NCBI RefSeq assembly: GCF_001577835.2
Contig: NC_029516.1
Coordinates: forward strand, 62,931,977 to 62,995,976
Direction: 5' to 3'
DNA from: Coturnix japonica
Taxonomy: Eukaryota > Chordata > Aves > Galliformes > Phasianidae
Length of the DNA: 64,000 bases
The position numbers and the translations under genes were made by a program. Under the pieces are notes generated by a model. The model had not been told where the DNA came from. It searched no databases and was given only the letters and a program-made list of their open reading frames with translations. Shown here in pieces: positions 37,555 through 48,327 of the stretch. Each line of letters begins with the position of its first letter. The stretch's first letter is position 1.

Positions 37555-40500
37555 GTATCACGCCACAAGAATGCTCCTTCTGTCCTCCCCACCCACATCC
37601 AAACCCCCTGACCTTCACAAGACTCCTGGCTAAGCCTAGGAATCACAGTGGATGATATAGAAAGTTGATGCAAGCGGAGATAACCTGTAGTGCTCAGCAT
37701 GGACGGCACCAGATTATGCTGCATTAAATGTCTGTAACAGTCTATGCTGCCCAGGGACACAGATGTGGCTCTTCATTAGAGACCCACCTGTTAGAACAAG
37801 CAGCTGAGGGGGCTGCTTTTACATAGTTCTCTAGGCGCCTCTCACATCAAACTAAGAGTGCTATACTCTTATGTTCTTTTGGTTTTTTTTTCCTTTTTTT
37901 TTTTTCCCCCCCCCTAAATCTTGCACGTTTTTCCAGTTCAGTGATCAGGGCTGTCTTTCACAAGGTCTGTGAAAATTCCTTTCTATGTTTATTTATTTAT
38001 TATTGTTTAACCAACCAAACCAACCCTGAGTTTATCTAAGCAGATCTATAGAATTAGACTTGTAAGCCCACTTATTGTGCCGCAAAAGAAGAACCTCATA
38101 AAAACATATAGACATAATTATTTTTACTTACGACAAAAAGCATGCATGCTGAAGAGAATCTATACTTACCACACTGGAAATTTTCATCAGTAGAGTGCAA
38201 ACAGTTTGGGGATGCACACAAATTCCTGACCTCTCATGCTGGACAGCAGCTGTAGTGTAGAGACCCGCCTGCCCTGGAGCTCCCCACAGACACTGTGCTT
38301 TGGCTGGTTCATACTCCAGCATCACTTGCTAGCTGGGGAACTGCTCTGTGCCACGGTAAGTGCTGAAGTAAATCTGTTGGACAAAAGAAGTAATTGGTTA
38401 TGTAATGTGAGGTGTGTCTGAAGTGAAAGCTTTGTGATTTTTTTTTTTTTACTTGGTGGAAAGAAAATCCTAGAAACAATTCTATTGCCTTGTATGAAGG
38501 AATTAGATATCATGGATTTATTCTAAAGTATCAGATGAAAAACCAGATGAAAACATCATAGTGCTTGCGTGTATAAATATGCACTTAAGGTGTCTGATCA
38601 ATCAAGTGATAATAAAAGAAGCTGTAACATTTACATCCCTAGCTTAGCCCATCCATTAGGGAAACAACTGTGCCCAGTACCTGCAGAGTAATTTTTGAAC
38701 AAGTGATGTTCCTGTGTGTGCCTTTAACGTGGATACCTCAATCCTTCCAGCTCAGCCATCCAGGTTGGCCATCAGCTGGCACTGATTGGGGATGAATTTA
38801 ACAGAGCCTACAGCAGGAAGATTGAAGACACACTGCTTCACCTGGCACGCAGGTGAGTTACCTCACTGACACATCTGTCCCTGTGAATGCTTCCAAAAAA
38901 TCATGGCAGATAGATAAATAATGATGTGTCTGCATCCAGAGTTTAAGCAAACAAACATAAATATTGCCATCATTCCTGTTTCATACAGAATCTGAGAAAG
39001 AAACCAGGTAATGAATCTTATTTTACAAACAAGAGTCTTAAAAAGTAAATTGTTTCCAGGTACTATAACCATTTACAGTCAAGAGAGTTAACTGGTTTTT
39101 TGGTACCTAAAATTCCACAATAGCACCATATTTTTCCTTGGTTAGATGGTATCTTTAAGCACAGCAAAGAGAGGAGAGGCCCAGCAAACGCAGCGCTTCA
39201 GGGATTAACGTGTTACTGCATGTCAAACAACCCATCACCACTTCGCATACAATAAAACTTGGCTCAACTCGTTTGCACTGCCTTTCATCTGCTGAGGGCT
39301 GGCAGGGTTGTCATGAATACTTACCAACTGCAGATTAACTGCAGAAGCGCAGTAATTAACATAGTAATGTCCCAGTTCCAAACAAGAGTTGGTTATTGCA
39401 GACTTCAAGAGAATGCAGCCCAGTCACAGCTGTGTTCCTGAGCACAGCCTCAGTTACCTTGAGCTGTGCTGCATGGGGATACTGTGGGGTGCACTGCACC
39501 GTGCTTCCTCAGACATCTCACTGGGTTGTGCTGCTCCATGATGGAAATGAGAGCACAGGCACAGAGCTGCTGGCTGGGAAATCAGCTGTGCATTGCTTTG
39601 CATCACAGTGGTGAACAGTCCTTAATTCAAATTGCCTGTTTAGCTTTTAAAATGCTGCTGAGTCACCAGGTCTTCCTAAAAGTTTAAAGAAATGGCCTGG
39701 AGCTGCTTGGATCAAGCATTGGAACAGGCTGCCCAGGGAAGTGGTGGAGTCACAGTCCCTGGTGGTGTTCAAGAAACATACAGCAGTGAGGGATGTGGTT
39801 TAATGGGCATGGTGGTGGTGGGTGTTGGGCTAGACGATAGAGATCTTTTCCAACCTTATTGATTCTATGAAATACACATGCATAGGATGCTCTTTAGACT
39901 TCCAAGAAGGAATATGTTTTAGGCTTCTTTTTGTAGTTTCCTACACTTTGTTGTTTTGGCAATCCTGAGAGTAAAACTACTATCGTCTCCATGGTTTGTT
40001 TTCTGTTTTTGTTTGTGGTGTTTTCTAAATCATCAGGGTTGCTATCAGTGTTTTCCAGACATGGAATATTATTAAAAGTGTTACAAGAAGCTTTGGAAAC
40101 GTTTTGAACAATAACTGGACAAAGAGGATCACTGGCTATGGAAGCTGGGTACGCTCTCTCCCTTTTCTCCCACCTTTCTGCTCAGAAACTCCTAAATGCC
40201 AGGGAATAAAGCAAACTCCCCAGCAAATGTCTTGTTCACAAACCAAGGGAGCTGAACACTTGCAAACACTCAAACAGGTGCCAAAGTGTCACTGACATCA
40301 CTGGGGCTCCATGCAGACAGGAATCTCCTTGCTATAAAAAGCTGTGAGGGTACATTCTGGATGAGATAGGTAGGCCTTGTATAATCTGTGTTGTATTATG
40401 TTTTGGAGAAGAGATGAGGACCTTTTAGAGTTTGGGTAAGACTAGACCCCATTGCTTATTCCTGCAGAGGAAGGGGTGATGCTTTCAGTTCAGCACTCCT

Positions 40501-40673
40501 CTTGCCCTCGCTTTCCTGCACCAGCTCTTTGCTCATTCTCGTTCCTAATGGCCTCCCTTTTCCTCCCACAGGTGTGCCGGCTTCCTTTCAGGTGTGTCTG
40601 CCAGAAGCTGGTGCTTGCAGCTCTGCTTGCTGTCGCATTTTGGTGGGCCATAAGCCACGGACTGCAAAATTAA
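37424..40673 (+). CDS. BIK: BIK, BH3-only pro-apoptotic protein (four coding exons)
   Basis: CDS joins 37424-37554, 38751-38852, 40037-40148 and 40572-40673: 447 bases, 148 codons plus stop, with all introns GT/AG and phases consistent. BH3-only proteins bind anti-apoptotic BCL2 relatives and free BAX/BAK; BIK sits mainly on the ER and also on mitochondria. The BH3 is HQLALIGDEFNRAYSRK, with Leu52, Ile55, Gly56-Asp57 and Phe59 as core positions. A hydrophobic C-terminal anchor (about 128-143, KLVLAALLAVAFWWAI) is followed by five residues. Identity rests on BH3 plus tail anchor plus position between TTLL1 and MCAT, where human BIK lies; the rest of the protein shares little with human BIK (160 residues). 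The start ATG is the first after a strong acceptor, in context agcaccATGt. Confidence 0.88.
37883..37914 (+). repeat. Homopyrimidine tract (T and C runs)
   Basis: T9, CC, T12 and C9 form an uninterrupted pyrimidine run of about 32 bases in BIK intron 2. Such tracts can form triplex DNA and stall polymerases. It is too far from an exon to be a splicing tract. Confidence 0.8.
38751..38852 (+). CDS. BIK: BIK exon with the BH3 motif
   Basis: The acceptor is atccttccag and the donor gtgagt. It encodes residues 44-77, beginning SAIQVGHQLALIGDEFN and ending DTLLHLAR. The whole BH3 helix is in this exon. Confidence 0.92.
39713..39870 (+). repeat. CR1 LINE 3' end
   Basis: A short, well preserved plus-strand CR1 tail: ggaacaggctgcccagggaa, then ccctggtggtgttcaagaaa, gttgggctagacgatagaga and a terminal gattctatga. 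It sits in BIK intron 3, about 170 bases before the next exon. Confidence 0.92.
40037..40148 (+). CDS. BIK: BIK third coding exon
   Basis: The acceptor is aatcatcag and the donor gtacgc. One base completes Arg78, then 37 codons follow, VAISVFQTWNIIKSVTRS through RITGYGSW. This helix-rich stretch links BH3 and anchor. Confidence 0.88.
40572..40673 (+). CDS. BIK: BIK last exon with membrane anchor
   Basis: The acceptor is tcctcccacag. It encodes VCRLPFRCVCQK, then the hydrophobic anchor, and ends SHGLQN before TAA at 40671-40673. The Cys-rich, basic segment before the anchor is typical of tail-anchored proteins. Confidence 0.9.
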   Translation: MCRLPFRCVCQKLVLAALLAVAFWWAISHGLQN

Positions 40674-41096
40674 CACAGAATTACCATAGGAGGTCATTGC
40701 TGGACTCTGACCAATATAGTTAACACCCAGGTGGTGGCAGCTGGTTTGTTTTTCAAATTTACACTGATAAAAATCGCTTTTATATTTAAAACCTAGGCTA
40801 GTGCTGGGTCACTGCTATTTCATACCTTTTTTAAAGAGAAAAGTGTTTAAAATTATGAGGTTGTTGCTGGATAACTGCCTGACTTGCTAGTTTTGAAGTG
40901 TGAGGCCAGGTTACAAAAGTCTATTTCTGTCCCCTTTTTCGTTTGTTCTAATGCAATGTAAAGCGTCTATTTCATATCATGGAGTTTCTTGAAAAGATCC
41001 CGGCTGTGGGGGAGACAGAAGGCATGCTGGTCATCCTTAAAACTTAAGACACTGTAAAAGCAATATCAGGGAGAAAAACCATGATACTTTTCTAAA

Positions 41097-41102
41097 ATTA
41101 AA
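41097..41102 (+). terminator. BIK: Candidate BIK polyadenylation signal
   Basis: ATTAAA lies about 425 bases past the stop. I noticed no AATAAA between the stop and this point. It is a common variant signal. Confidence 0.35.
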
Positions 41103-44100
41103 TAGTTGCTTCACATGTTCTGTGGTGTAATCTACTTCAATCCAAGACATATTAATGACAGAATTCCTTGTCTTGTTTATCTAACACTACAGGATGGGCT
41201 TTAGTTGACTGTGTAGTAAAATAAGCACGTGGAGTTATGGTCTGTTGGAAGAAGGGCTGTTTGGATGGTGTGCTACCAATCACGCTGATTGGACTGGCAC
41301 TCAAGGGCTGCCCAGTTCAACCCATTACTTTTCCAGAATGTTTCAAAAATGAAATGACTGATCTTACATTCTTCTGCTTTACAAAGTGAAATTCTGCTGT
41401 TGTCCAGGAAAACAAGAATTGGATTGAATTTGAGGAGGGCCTTGGTTTTGTGTTTGGATGATTCATCTTCTTAGAAGCCATGTGGTTAGTGGGAAACGGC
41501 CAACTGGAGAGAACTTGCAAAATGGCGGCGGGGCAGATGTCAGCCCCAGCCACCCCAAGTGGCAGATGGACACATCTGTCATCTCAAGGGCAAACCACAG
41601 CCACCCCATATTACCCTGCCTACCTGTGTGCTGCTTTTCACTACATGCAGATGCAGACAGAAAGAAAATGAAAGCGTGTCTCTGTGGTTTGGGCATTCCC
41701 CTCACAAGAGGGGTTACCTGCTTCCTGTCTTGTCAGGTGACCGCTGCTGCTACTGCTAGGGTGCTTCTGCAACAAGGAGGTGCAGTACTTACTGGCCTCA
41801 GCTGAGAGCTTCAAATTTGAGCCCCAGCTCTAAATCAGACTAGGGATTGGAAACATTTTCTTCCTCCTGAAAGTAAATCCCAATCCAGGACAGTTTAAGA
41901 GGGGTGAGGAGTGCGTTTCCTGTGTGAGCGGTACTGTGCTCCTAGACTTCCACCTCACACAGCTTTTCTGCAGGGAAAAGGAGAAAAAAAGGTTAAACTC
42001 AAATCTTTCATCCAGTGTTTTGTTAGAAGACTTTTAAATATCTTCACCTGACTTGAAATGCAGAGAAAAAAAAAAAAAACAAAAAAAAACCCAACACCAA
42101 CCAAGGTACTTGAAGGGCAGTGGCCCCAGTATAGCTCTAAGCATTCAAGCAGCAGCACGGACACTGGAGCCTCTCCAAAAATATGTCCCTTTTCTGTCAC
42201 AGTGCTGCAGGCTGATCTGCCTTTCGGCAGCAGGCACACTGGGCACCTTCCAGCATAGCACGCAGGACGTGATTGGAATCACGGTCTGACCCAGGCCAGA
42301 AGGTGGCAAATGGATCTGTTCATACAGCCAAAAACCAGACCAAAACGTCATCGATGATTTCACTGTTCCGTTTAACTCCATATTAGAGGCATAATTATGG
42401 TTATTATCTACTGAAGGGTAAAAGTTCCTATAAGGAGTGTCTAATAAACCACCTCAGCAAGGTAACAAATCTACCAACTGCCAATAAGGTGATTCTTGGC
42501 TGAGTCACTTCAACAGCACCAAACAACTCTGTATTTCTAGAGAATCTCTACACACCGGGAAGTGGTGACATACAGGAGGCCGCTGCACTGCCACTGCCAT
42601 CTGACTGCTGCCAGCAATGACTGCATTTTGTCACTCTTGGGGTCTGCAGTATTTTAACACTCTGAATCCCAGAGGAAGGTTCAGCACCTGGTGTGGACAG
42701 AACAAAACACAGCAGTGGGGAGCAGGAAATGTAACCACACTGATAAGAGAGAAACACAATGCAAACAGACCCTGCACCGAGCATCAGCAGGGATGCTCCA
42801 TGAATGGGAGTGGCCAGGCTGCCTCACATATGGCATCCTGCTTACGGCTCTGCACTGTGACTCAGGAGACCCGCGTTTCATTTATTGTTTTAAACAGCGC
42901 ACTTCCTCATGTGACAGAGTTTACGGCACTTGACTTTTTTTCACATCCTGTTTCTGCTCGCTCCTAGGTGCACGAGCTGCACTGGCTTTTTACATCATAA
43001 AACTTTCAGCCCCCAGGAGAAGGGGTAGATCAGCAAGCATATCAAAAGAATGCCAATAAGAGCAATAAGAGCTGTTATATAATTAGGACCCTTTGCCAGT
43101 CCACGCACTATCCTCCACCTTGTGCAGATGGGTTTTATGACACGAGATGCCCTCCTGCTCCTTCATAGCTATGCAAAGCATGACTTTGTGTCACCAGGCA
43201 CTGCATGAAGATACTGGGGCATTTCCAGCCCACTCAGCTTGTATGGAACATGTCCTCAATACCAAGGTATGCTGCTGTGTGTGAACGTGCATGGAGAAAA
43301 GCATAGAACTGTATGCGGCGGCAGCAGCTGTTTCTGCCCCCAGCAAGGCTGATGAGAACACAAGGCTCCCAGGGCCCAGATGTTGCTTCAGCATTCTGCA
43401 TTTCATGATGGCAGGGGGTCACTTAACACACTGTTCCTGCAGACAGAGGTTCTATCATGTTTCTCCCAAAGAACTTTTATTCCATGCAAAACATGCTGAT
43501 TATATGTATACACACACACACACATATATATATACAGATATATGGCAAGCACAGTATAAACAGAATACAGGTCTGGAAAATTACCCCCAGTATGTTACTT
43601 TAAAAAAGTCTGGAAACCATCATGCACTATATGAAAACCCAACTCAGTGGCACCAGTATGCCATATAGAGTTTCAACTATTACACAAGCTGCTTTGGGTC
43701 TTACAAGACGGAATCAGACACTTCTAACACAGCTCATCGTTAGGTGTTTAGGATTGAGATTTATCTGAAATATTCCAACTACCAACTGCTGAGTTTGCCA
43801 TGCTTCACTGACTAAGTAACACATCCCCTCTGACATAAGACTTCACTGACATCACTTTTGTCCCAGTAACCCTGACATTTGGCAGTCTGCAATAGCTCAA
43901 TAACAAAGCAGACAATCCTGCATTCTGCTGGTAGGTAATGCTGCCACGTGCCAAACTGGGATTTGTGCAGGCAGGTGGGGCGGCTGCCCACTTCATCAGC
44001 TCACAGAACAGCTCAGTGACGCCCCGCTGAATGACCACAGCTAAGGACAGAGCTTTTCAGAAACATGAACTAATGAACCAATTCATACTGTAACTGGAAT

Positions 44101-45050
44101 TTATTCTGCAGTTCCTAATCAATTAATGAAGGTGCGTATGGTCATTTCAGCACTACCCTATTTACTTTTCCTACATATCTACTTAACACTATACTAACAA
44201 AATTCCACAACTAAAAAGACAGCAAGATCAAAGATCAGCCAAAGCTACTGCTCAGCTGTGCACCCACAGCACAGCCTTTGCCTGCACTTTTGTACACAAT
44301 TCCATAACAAATGGCTGCTTTCTGATTTTCCTTAGAGCTTTAAGCACTTCTCCCAGACAAACAGCAAAGCTCATCTGACTTCCTGAGCATCCTGTAATTG
44401 TCACAAGTTCCAGAACAGCATAAGGAGCCTGTAATCCTGCTGGTGAGCCAGTGGTTGGCCAGCCCTACACTACACACAGCCAGGATGCAGCAGCAGCTCT
44501 GACTCTGAGCCCTGCCAGGGACTTACAAGGTAACCCAGCATTGGTGTGACAATGAGCGGCTACGTATAAAACAGCCTCCTTCCACATGGGAACTACCTGC
44601 CAGCAATTACATGCTCTGAAGCATCTAAAAAAACAAGAACACTTCTATCGTTTACCGCTAGCTTAAACCTTAGGAAAAACATATCCCTTCTGCCAAAAAA
44701 AACCACCAAAACCAACCCAAATCCACATATTTTGCCTTATTTGATGGCTAGGTGGCAACAGAGAAACAAAAGGATTTGCTGGAGGCAAACATCACAGCAG
44801 GCAGCTTAGTGCATGGGAGCACCCCTGCACTGAGTGGTTGCATGGGGATGGAGTCACCTAAAGGAGCCCCATACCTCAGCGGGGCATCATCAGGCCTGCA
44901 TCAGACAGCACAGTGCAATCCAGGAGGCACATCCTGCACGGACAGTGCTACTGCTGGCAGTAATTTGAGTACGCACACCCACCTCTCACACTAATTCAAA
45001 ATACATAAAGGAAAAAAAAAGAGCAAGGACACTGCATGCAGGATGCGGGC
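41103..45050. other. Intergenic between converging BIK and MCAT
   Basis: About 3.9 kb without a recognisable exon or transposon. It holds an A-rich tract near 42066-42090 and a CA/TA microsatellite at 43505-43545. Several open frames of 70-125 codons on both strands have no family likeness and are probably chance. Confidence 0.5.
43505..43545. repeat. CA/TA microsatellite
   Basis: tatgtata is followed by about seven CA units and then TA units. It is a likely polymorphic simple repeat. Confidence 0.85.
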
Positions 45051-45073
45051 CAAGAAGAAAGCTGCTTGGTGCA

Positions 45074-45079
45074 TTTATT
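45074..45079 (-). terminator. MCAT: MCAT polyadenylation signal
   Basis: TTTATT on the plus strand reads AATAAA in the MCAT direction, about 205 bases past the stop codon. The hexamer is canonical and the resulting short 3' UTR is plausible. Confidence 0.65.
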
Positions 45080-45282
45080 GACAGCTGCAGTCCTGGTGCA
45101 GGTGGGAGAGCTGAGCTCCCACTCCACACCCAAGGCACACAGTGAAGAACATCTCCCGTGGTGACGCGTGGTGCTCCTCTTGCTGTGAAGAGCCATCGGT
45201 GTCTCACACTTCCCCTTTCAGGAGCCTGACATTTGTACACTGCGGAAAGCACAAGTCGCATGGATTCTTCTCTAAAAGCTGT

Positions 45283-45705
45283 TTATGTTTCCGCCGCTTC
45301 TTCTTCCTCTGTGACACCCACGTGGCTGTACTGCCTCCAGGCCTTCAGATTACACTTTCGGAGAACTGCTCCCAGCTGTTTACCGGGACCCACCTCATAT
45401 GTGTATGGAAATTCCATTCCCTGCTTCCTCTGGTAAATGGAATGCATAGTCTGCTCCCACAGCACGGGTGAGACGAGCTGCTTCACCAGCAGTTTCTGGA
45501 TGTGCTTTGAGTGCATGTACTTTTTGCTGTCAACATTGGAATAGACACAAATCAGTGGTTTTTGAATTTCAATGGATTTCAGGACCTCAGCCAGAGGCTC
45601 TACTGCTGGTTCCATCAGCCGTGTGTGGAAGGCACCGCTGACTGGAAGCATTTTGGTACGTGTGAAGTAGAATTTTGAGGCGTTCTCCTGCAAAAACTCC
45701 AAAGC
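45283..45705 (-). CDS. MCAT: MCAT last exon
   Basis: The acceptor is ttcttatag. It encodes residues 254-393, from [18 protein letters not shown] through the catalytic [18 protein letters not shown] and [14 protein letters not shown], to a Glu-rich end TEEEEAAET. Confidence 0.96.
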   Translation of the reverse strand, partial: ALEFLQENASKFYFTRTKMLPVSGAFHTRLMEPAVEPLAEVLKSIEIQKPLICVYSNVDSKKYMHSKHIQKLLVKQLVSPVLWEQTMHSIYQRKQGMEFPYTYEVGPGKQLGAVLRKCNLKAWRQYSHVGVTEEEEAAET

Positions 45706-48103
45706 CTATAAGAAAAAGACAGAACAGTCACTGCCTGACACAACAGAATTCCATGTCCGCCAGAATGGCCTCTCCAGGTCCAGAGCAGTAGAGCCACTCC
45801 TCTCCTACCCAACCACCAAGCACACACTGGGGGAAAAAATAACAACCCCACAAAGCAAATACATAGGTTGTTCTGAAAGTAATGCCTCCTATTTATTTCC
45901 ATGGAAACTACAACAAAGAGCACAATAAGACTATTTGATAGAGCAAATTCTCAGCTACAAAACACTATTTTGCCACATAGTCCCCACCATTAGCTATGCA
46001 TTTTTGCCAGTAGTGAACAAGAGCCCGCGTACTGTGCTCATAAATACCTGTACCAGCGGAGGTGACCTGTGGTTGCTGTCACTACTGTTGAAATGTACGA
46101 TCTGCTGCTACCATGTGCTCGCATCCACTGTTTGGTCCCTACAAATATTCATTAAGTGCTGATGACTGCCAGTGGGTGCCATTTCTTCCACATGGGTGAA
46201 TTCAGTGACATCCCTCTGCTTTATATGCAATTCTATCTCAGATGCCATTTTGTCAGGTTGCCCCTCCACTGCCATCTGTCACGTGGCAACAGAATGTAAC
46301 AGAATATTGGCTGGAAGGTTCAGCCTCTACAGCTGTACCACCAACATCCACCTCTGACATTGCAGGCCAACAAAATAAAATAGGTGGCATTACTTTTGGA
46401 GCAGTTTTAATACGTGAAGTTGAAGTAATCAGGTGCATCTCCTGCAGCAGTACCTGTATGTGCCCTGCGATGACCCTGCTATCTGGGAACAGGTAGTTGG
46501 AGACCTCGCACACGGGGCTGTCTATGCCCAGTGACTCGCAGTGCCTACGGGCTTCCAGGCAGGCATATTTGTAGTTGGCCTCTCGTCTGCCGATGACTGA
46601 CAGCATCCCACTGGGGACGGCCTCCGCTGCCGCCTGCATGGCCTCAGCACGCACCTTCACAGCACAGAGTGCTGAGGGGAGAAGGGGACAGGTGAGTGCA
46701 GACAGGCAGTTTGCTCACGCTGGGAGTGAGAATCACAGAACTGATAAGGTTGGAAATATCACTACCACCATCCAGCCCAACCATCAACTCATTTCACCGT
46801 GCTCACTAACCATGTCCCTCAGTGCCACATCTACACATTTCTTGAACACCTCCAGGGAAAGTAACTCTATCTCCTCCTTGGGCAGCCTGTGCCAATGCAT
46901 CACCGCTCTTGCAGGTATGTATTTCTTTGTAATATCCAATCTGAACCTCGTAGGTGCAACTTGAGGCAATTACTTAGTGTCCTATAACTAGTTTCTTGGG
47001 AGAACAGGTCGACCCCTACCTCACTGCAACAGAGTTGCAGAGAGCAATAAGGTCTCCCCTGAGCCTCCCCCTCTCCAGACTGAACAATCCCAGCTCCCTC
47101 AGCTGTTCCTCAAAAGACTTGTGCTCCAGACCCTAAACCAGCTTTGTTGCCCTTCTTTGAACACGCTCCTGGGCCTCAATGTCTTTCTTGTAGTGAGGGG
47201 CCCAAAACTGAACACAGTACTTGAGGTACAGCCTCACCAGTGCTGCGTACAGGGGGATGATTCCCTCCCTGCTCCTGCTGGCAGCGCTATTTCTGATACA
47301 AGCCAGGGCACCACTGGCCCTCTAGTTCACCCGGGCACACTGCTGGCTGGCGTTCAGGCGGTTATGGACTCCAGTCCCTTCCCAAGGCTGGTGCTTTTAA
47401 TACGACGTTAGGCCTATCAAAGCAAACCGCGGAAGCAGAAAGCAAAATTGACCCACCTTCCGCGAAGTCCATGGCTCCGGCGAACACCAACGCCGCGAAC
47501 TCGCCCACGCTGTACCCGGCAGCGGCCACGCAGCTCTCCACCACCTGCACAGACACACGCGGCCGTCAGCGGAAGAGCCGCGGGGGGGAGCCAGTGTAGG
47601 AGCCGAGCGGCGGGAGCCACGTCGCGGCCCCGACGGTCGCCGTCGCCTACCTTAGGCTGCAGGTGGTTGAGCTTCTCTACGGCGGCCAGGGAGGCGACGA
47701 ACACGGCGGGCTGGCAGTGCCGGGTGCGGTCCAGCTCGGCCCGCGGCCCCTCCAGGCAGAGCGAAAGCAGGTCGTAGCCCAGCACCTTCTCGGCCAGGCG
47801 GTACATGTCCCGCACGCCGGGGTAGCGCAGCAGCCCGCGGCCCATCCCCACGAACTGGCTGCCCTGCCCGGGGAACAGCAGCACTGTGCCCTCCCGCGGA
47901 GACCGCTGCTCCCGCCTCCCCCCCGCCGCCTCTCCCTCGCCCGGCTCCTCGTCCCCCACCGAGCTCTGCAGCAGCTCGCTCAGGCTCGCCGCCCGTTCCC
48001 CACCGCCTCGGAGCGAGCTGCCCCGCCGCCGCGCTGCGTCGCGCAGGACGCCGCGCCCGCTGCAGCCAGCGAGCCGCCATGTTGTCGCGGCCCGGCTGCC
48101 CAT
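45283..48103 (-). CDS. MCAT: MCAT, mitochondrial malonyl-CoA:ACP transacylase (four exons)
   Basis: CDS joins 48103-47651, 47544-47457, 46671-46454 and 45705-45283: 1182 bases, 393 codons plus stop (human about 390). The enzyme transfers malonyl from CoA to mitochondrial acyl carrier protein in type II fatty acid synthesis, which supplies octanoate for lipoate. The Arg/Ala-rich, acid-free first ~35 residues look like a matrix-targeting peptide. Landmarks are PGQGSQ (78-83, oxyanion loop), GYSVG with nucleophile Ser163, VKVRAE with the malonate-binding Arg188 (25 residues after the Ser, as in FabD), and SGAFHT with catalytic His280. The start ATG at 48103 has context ggtggccATGg; a GTG lies two codons before it. 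No defect was seen. A mariner (intron 3) and a CR1 (intron 2) fill most of two introns. Confidence 0.96.
45862..46413 (-). mobile_element. Galluhop-like mariner copy in MCAT intron 3
   Basis: The left terminus ataggttgttctgaaagtaa and the right terminus ggtggcattacttttggagc are inverted relative to each other. Between them lies the same ~540-base internally deleted body as in the copies at 18856 and 32893, with the transposase remnant on the minus strand. It ends about 40 bases from the donor of MCAT exon 3, and is non-autonomous. Confidence 0.88.
46454..46671 (-). CDS. MCAT: MCAT third exon
   Basis: The acceptor is tcccctcag and the donor gtactg. Two bases complete Ala181, then 72 codons follow, [19 protein letters not shown] through SRVIAGHIQ. 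Arg188 is the malonyl-carboxylate anchor. The donor gtactg is weaker than consensus. Confidence 0.94.
46729..47355 (-). repeat. CR1 LINE 3' fragment in MCAT intron 2
   Basis: It starts agaatcacagaactgataag (complement of a CR1 3' end), then cacatttcttgaacacctcc, gagcctccccctctccagac and gcctcaccagtgctgcgtac, ending near gctggctggcgttcaggcgg. Orientation is minus. It occupies about 80 percent of the intron. Confidence 0.93.
47457..47544 (-). CDS. MCAT: MCAT second exon with active-site serine
   Basis: The acceptor is tgtgcag and the donor gtgggt. It encodes residues 152-180, [20 protein letters not shown] through AMDFAE, with nucleophile Ser163 in GYSVG. The intron on its 5' side is 106 bases and GC-rich. 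Confidence 0.95.
47651..48103 (-). CDS. MCAT: MCAT first exon
   Basis: It encodes residues 1-151: an Arg-rich presequence, an acidic linker ([13 protein letters not shown]), then the start of the transacylase fold with [20 protein letters not shown] and [19 protein letters not shown]. The donor is gtaggc. Longer frames on either strand here are high-GC shadows. Confidence 0.94.
48073..48084 (-). promoter_or_regulatory. YY1-type site inside the MCAT start region
   Basis: GCCGCCATGTTG on the plus strand (CAACATGGCGGC on the MCAT strand) matches the YY1 consensus AANATGGCGGC. It lies 20-30 bases inside the MCAT reading frame, a usual position for YY1 just downstream of a start site. Confidence 0.55.
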
Positions 48104-48209
48104 GGCCACCGCCCGCGTTGCCCCGGGAACCGAGCGGCCCCGCCGCCCACTGCTCGACCTGCGCCGCGCCGTTCCGCGGCCCCTCCTCGGGGCGGGCCCC
48201 GCTAGCGGG

Positions 48210-48268
48210 TGGGCCCTCGTTGCAGAGGCGGCGGTGGCGGCGCGAGAGCGGAGCGGAGCAGAGCAGAG
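48210..48268 (+). other. TSPO: Inferred TSPO non-coding first exon
   Basis: cagag followed by gtgagg gives a consensus donor at 48269 in the shared CpG island. The 5' limit is unknown. TSPO has a non-coding exon 1 in mammals, as I recall, which fits. Confidence 0.5.
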
Positions 48269-48327
48269 GTGAGGGGGGATGCGAGCCCTGGCCGTGGCGG
48301 GAGCTGAGGTTGAGCCGCTCCTGGCCC

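Noticed and set aside
47663-48205. 180-codon plus-strand open frame
   Set aside because: It is the antisense of MCAT exon 1 in GC-rich DNA, with composition-driven openness only.
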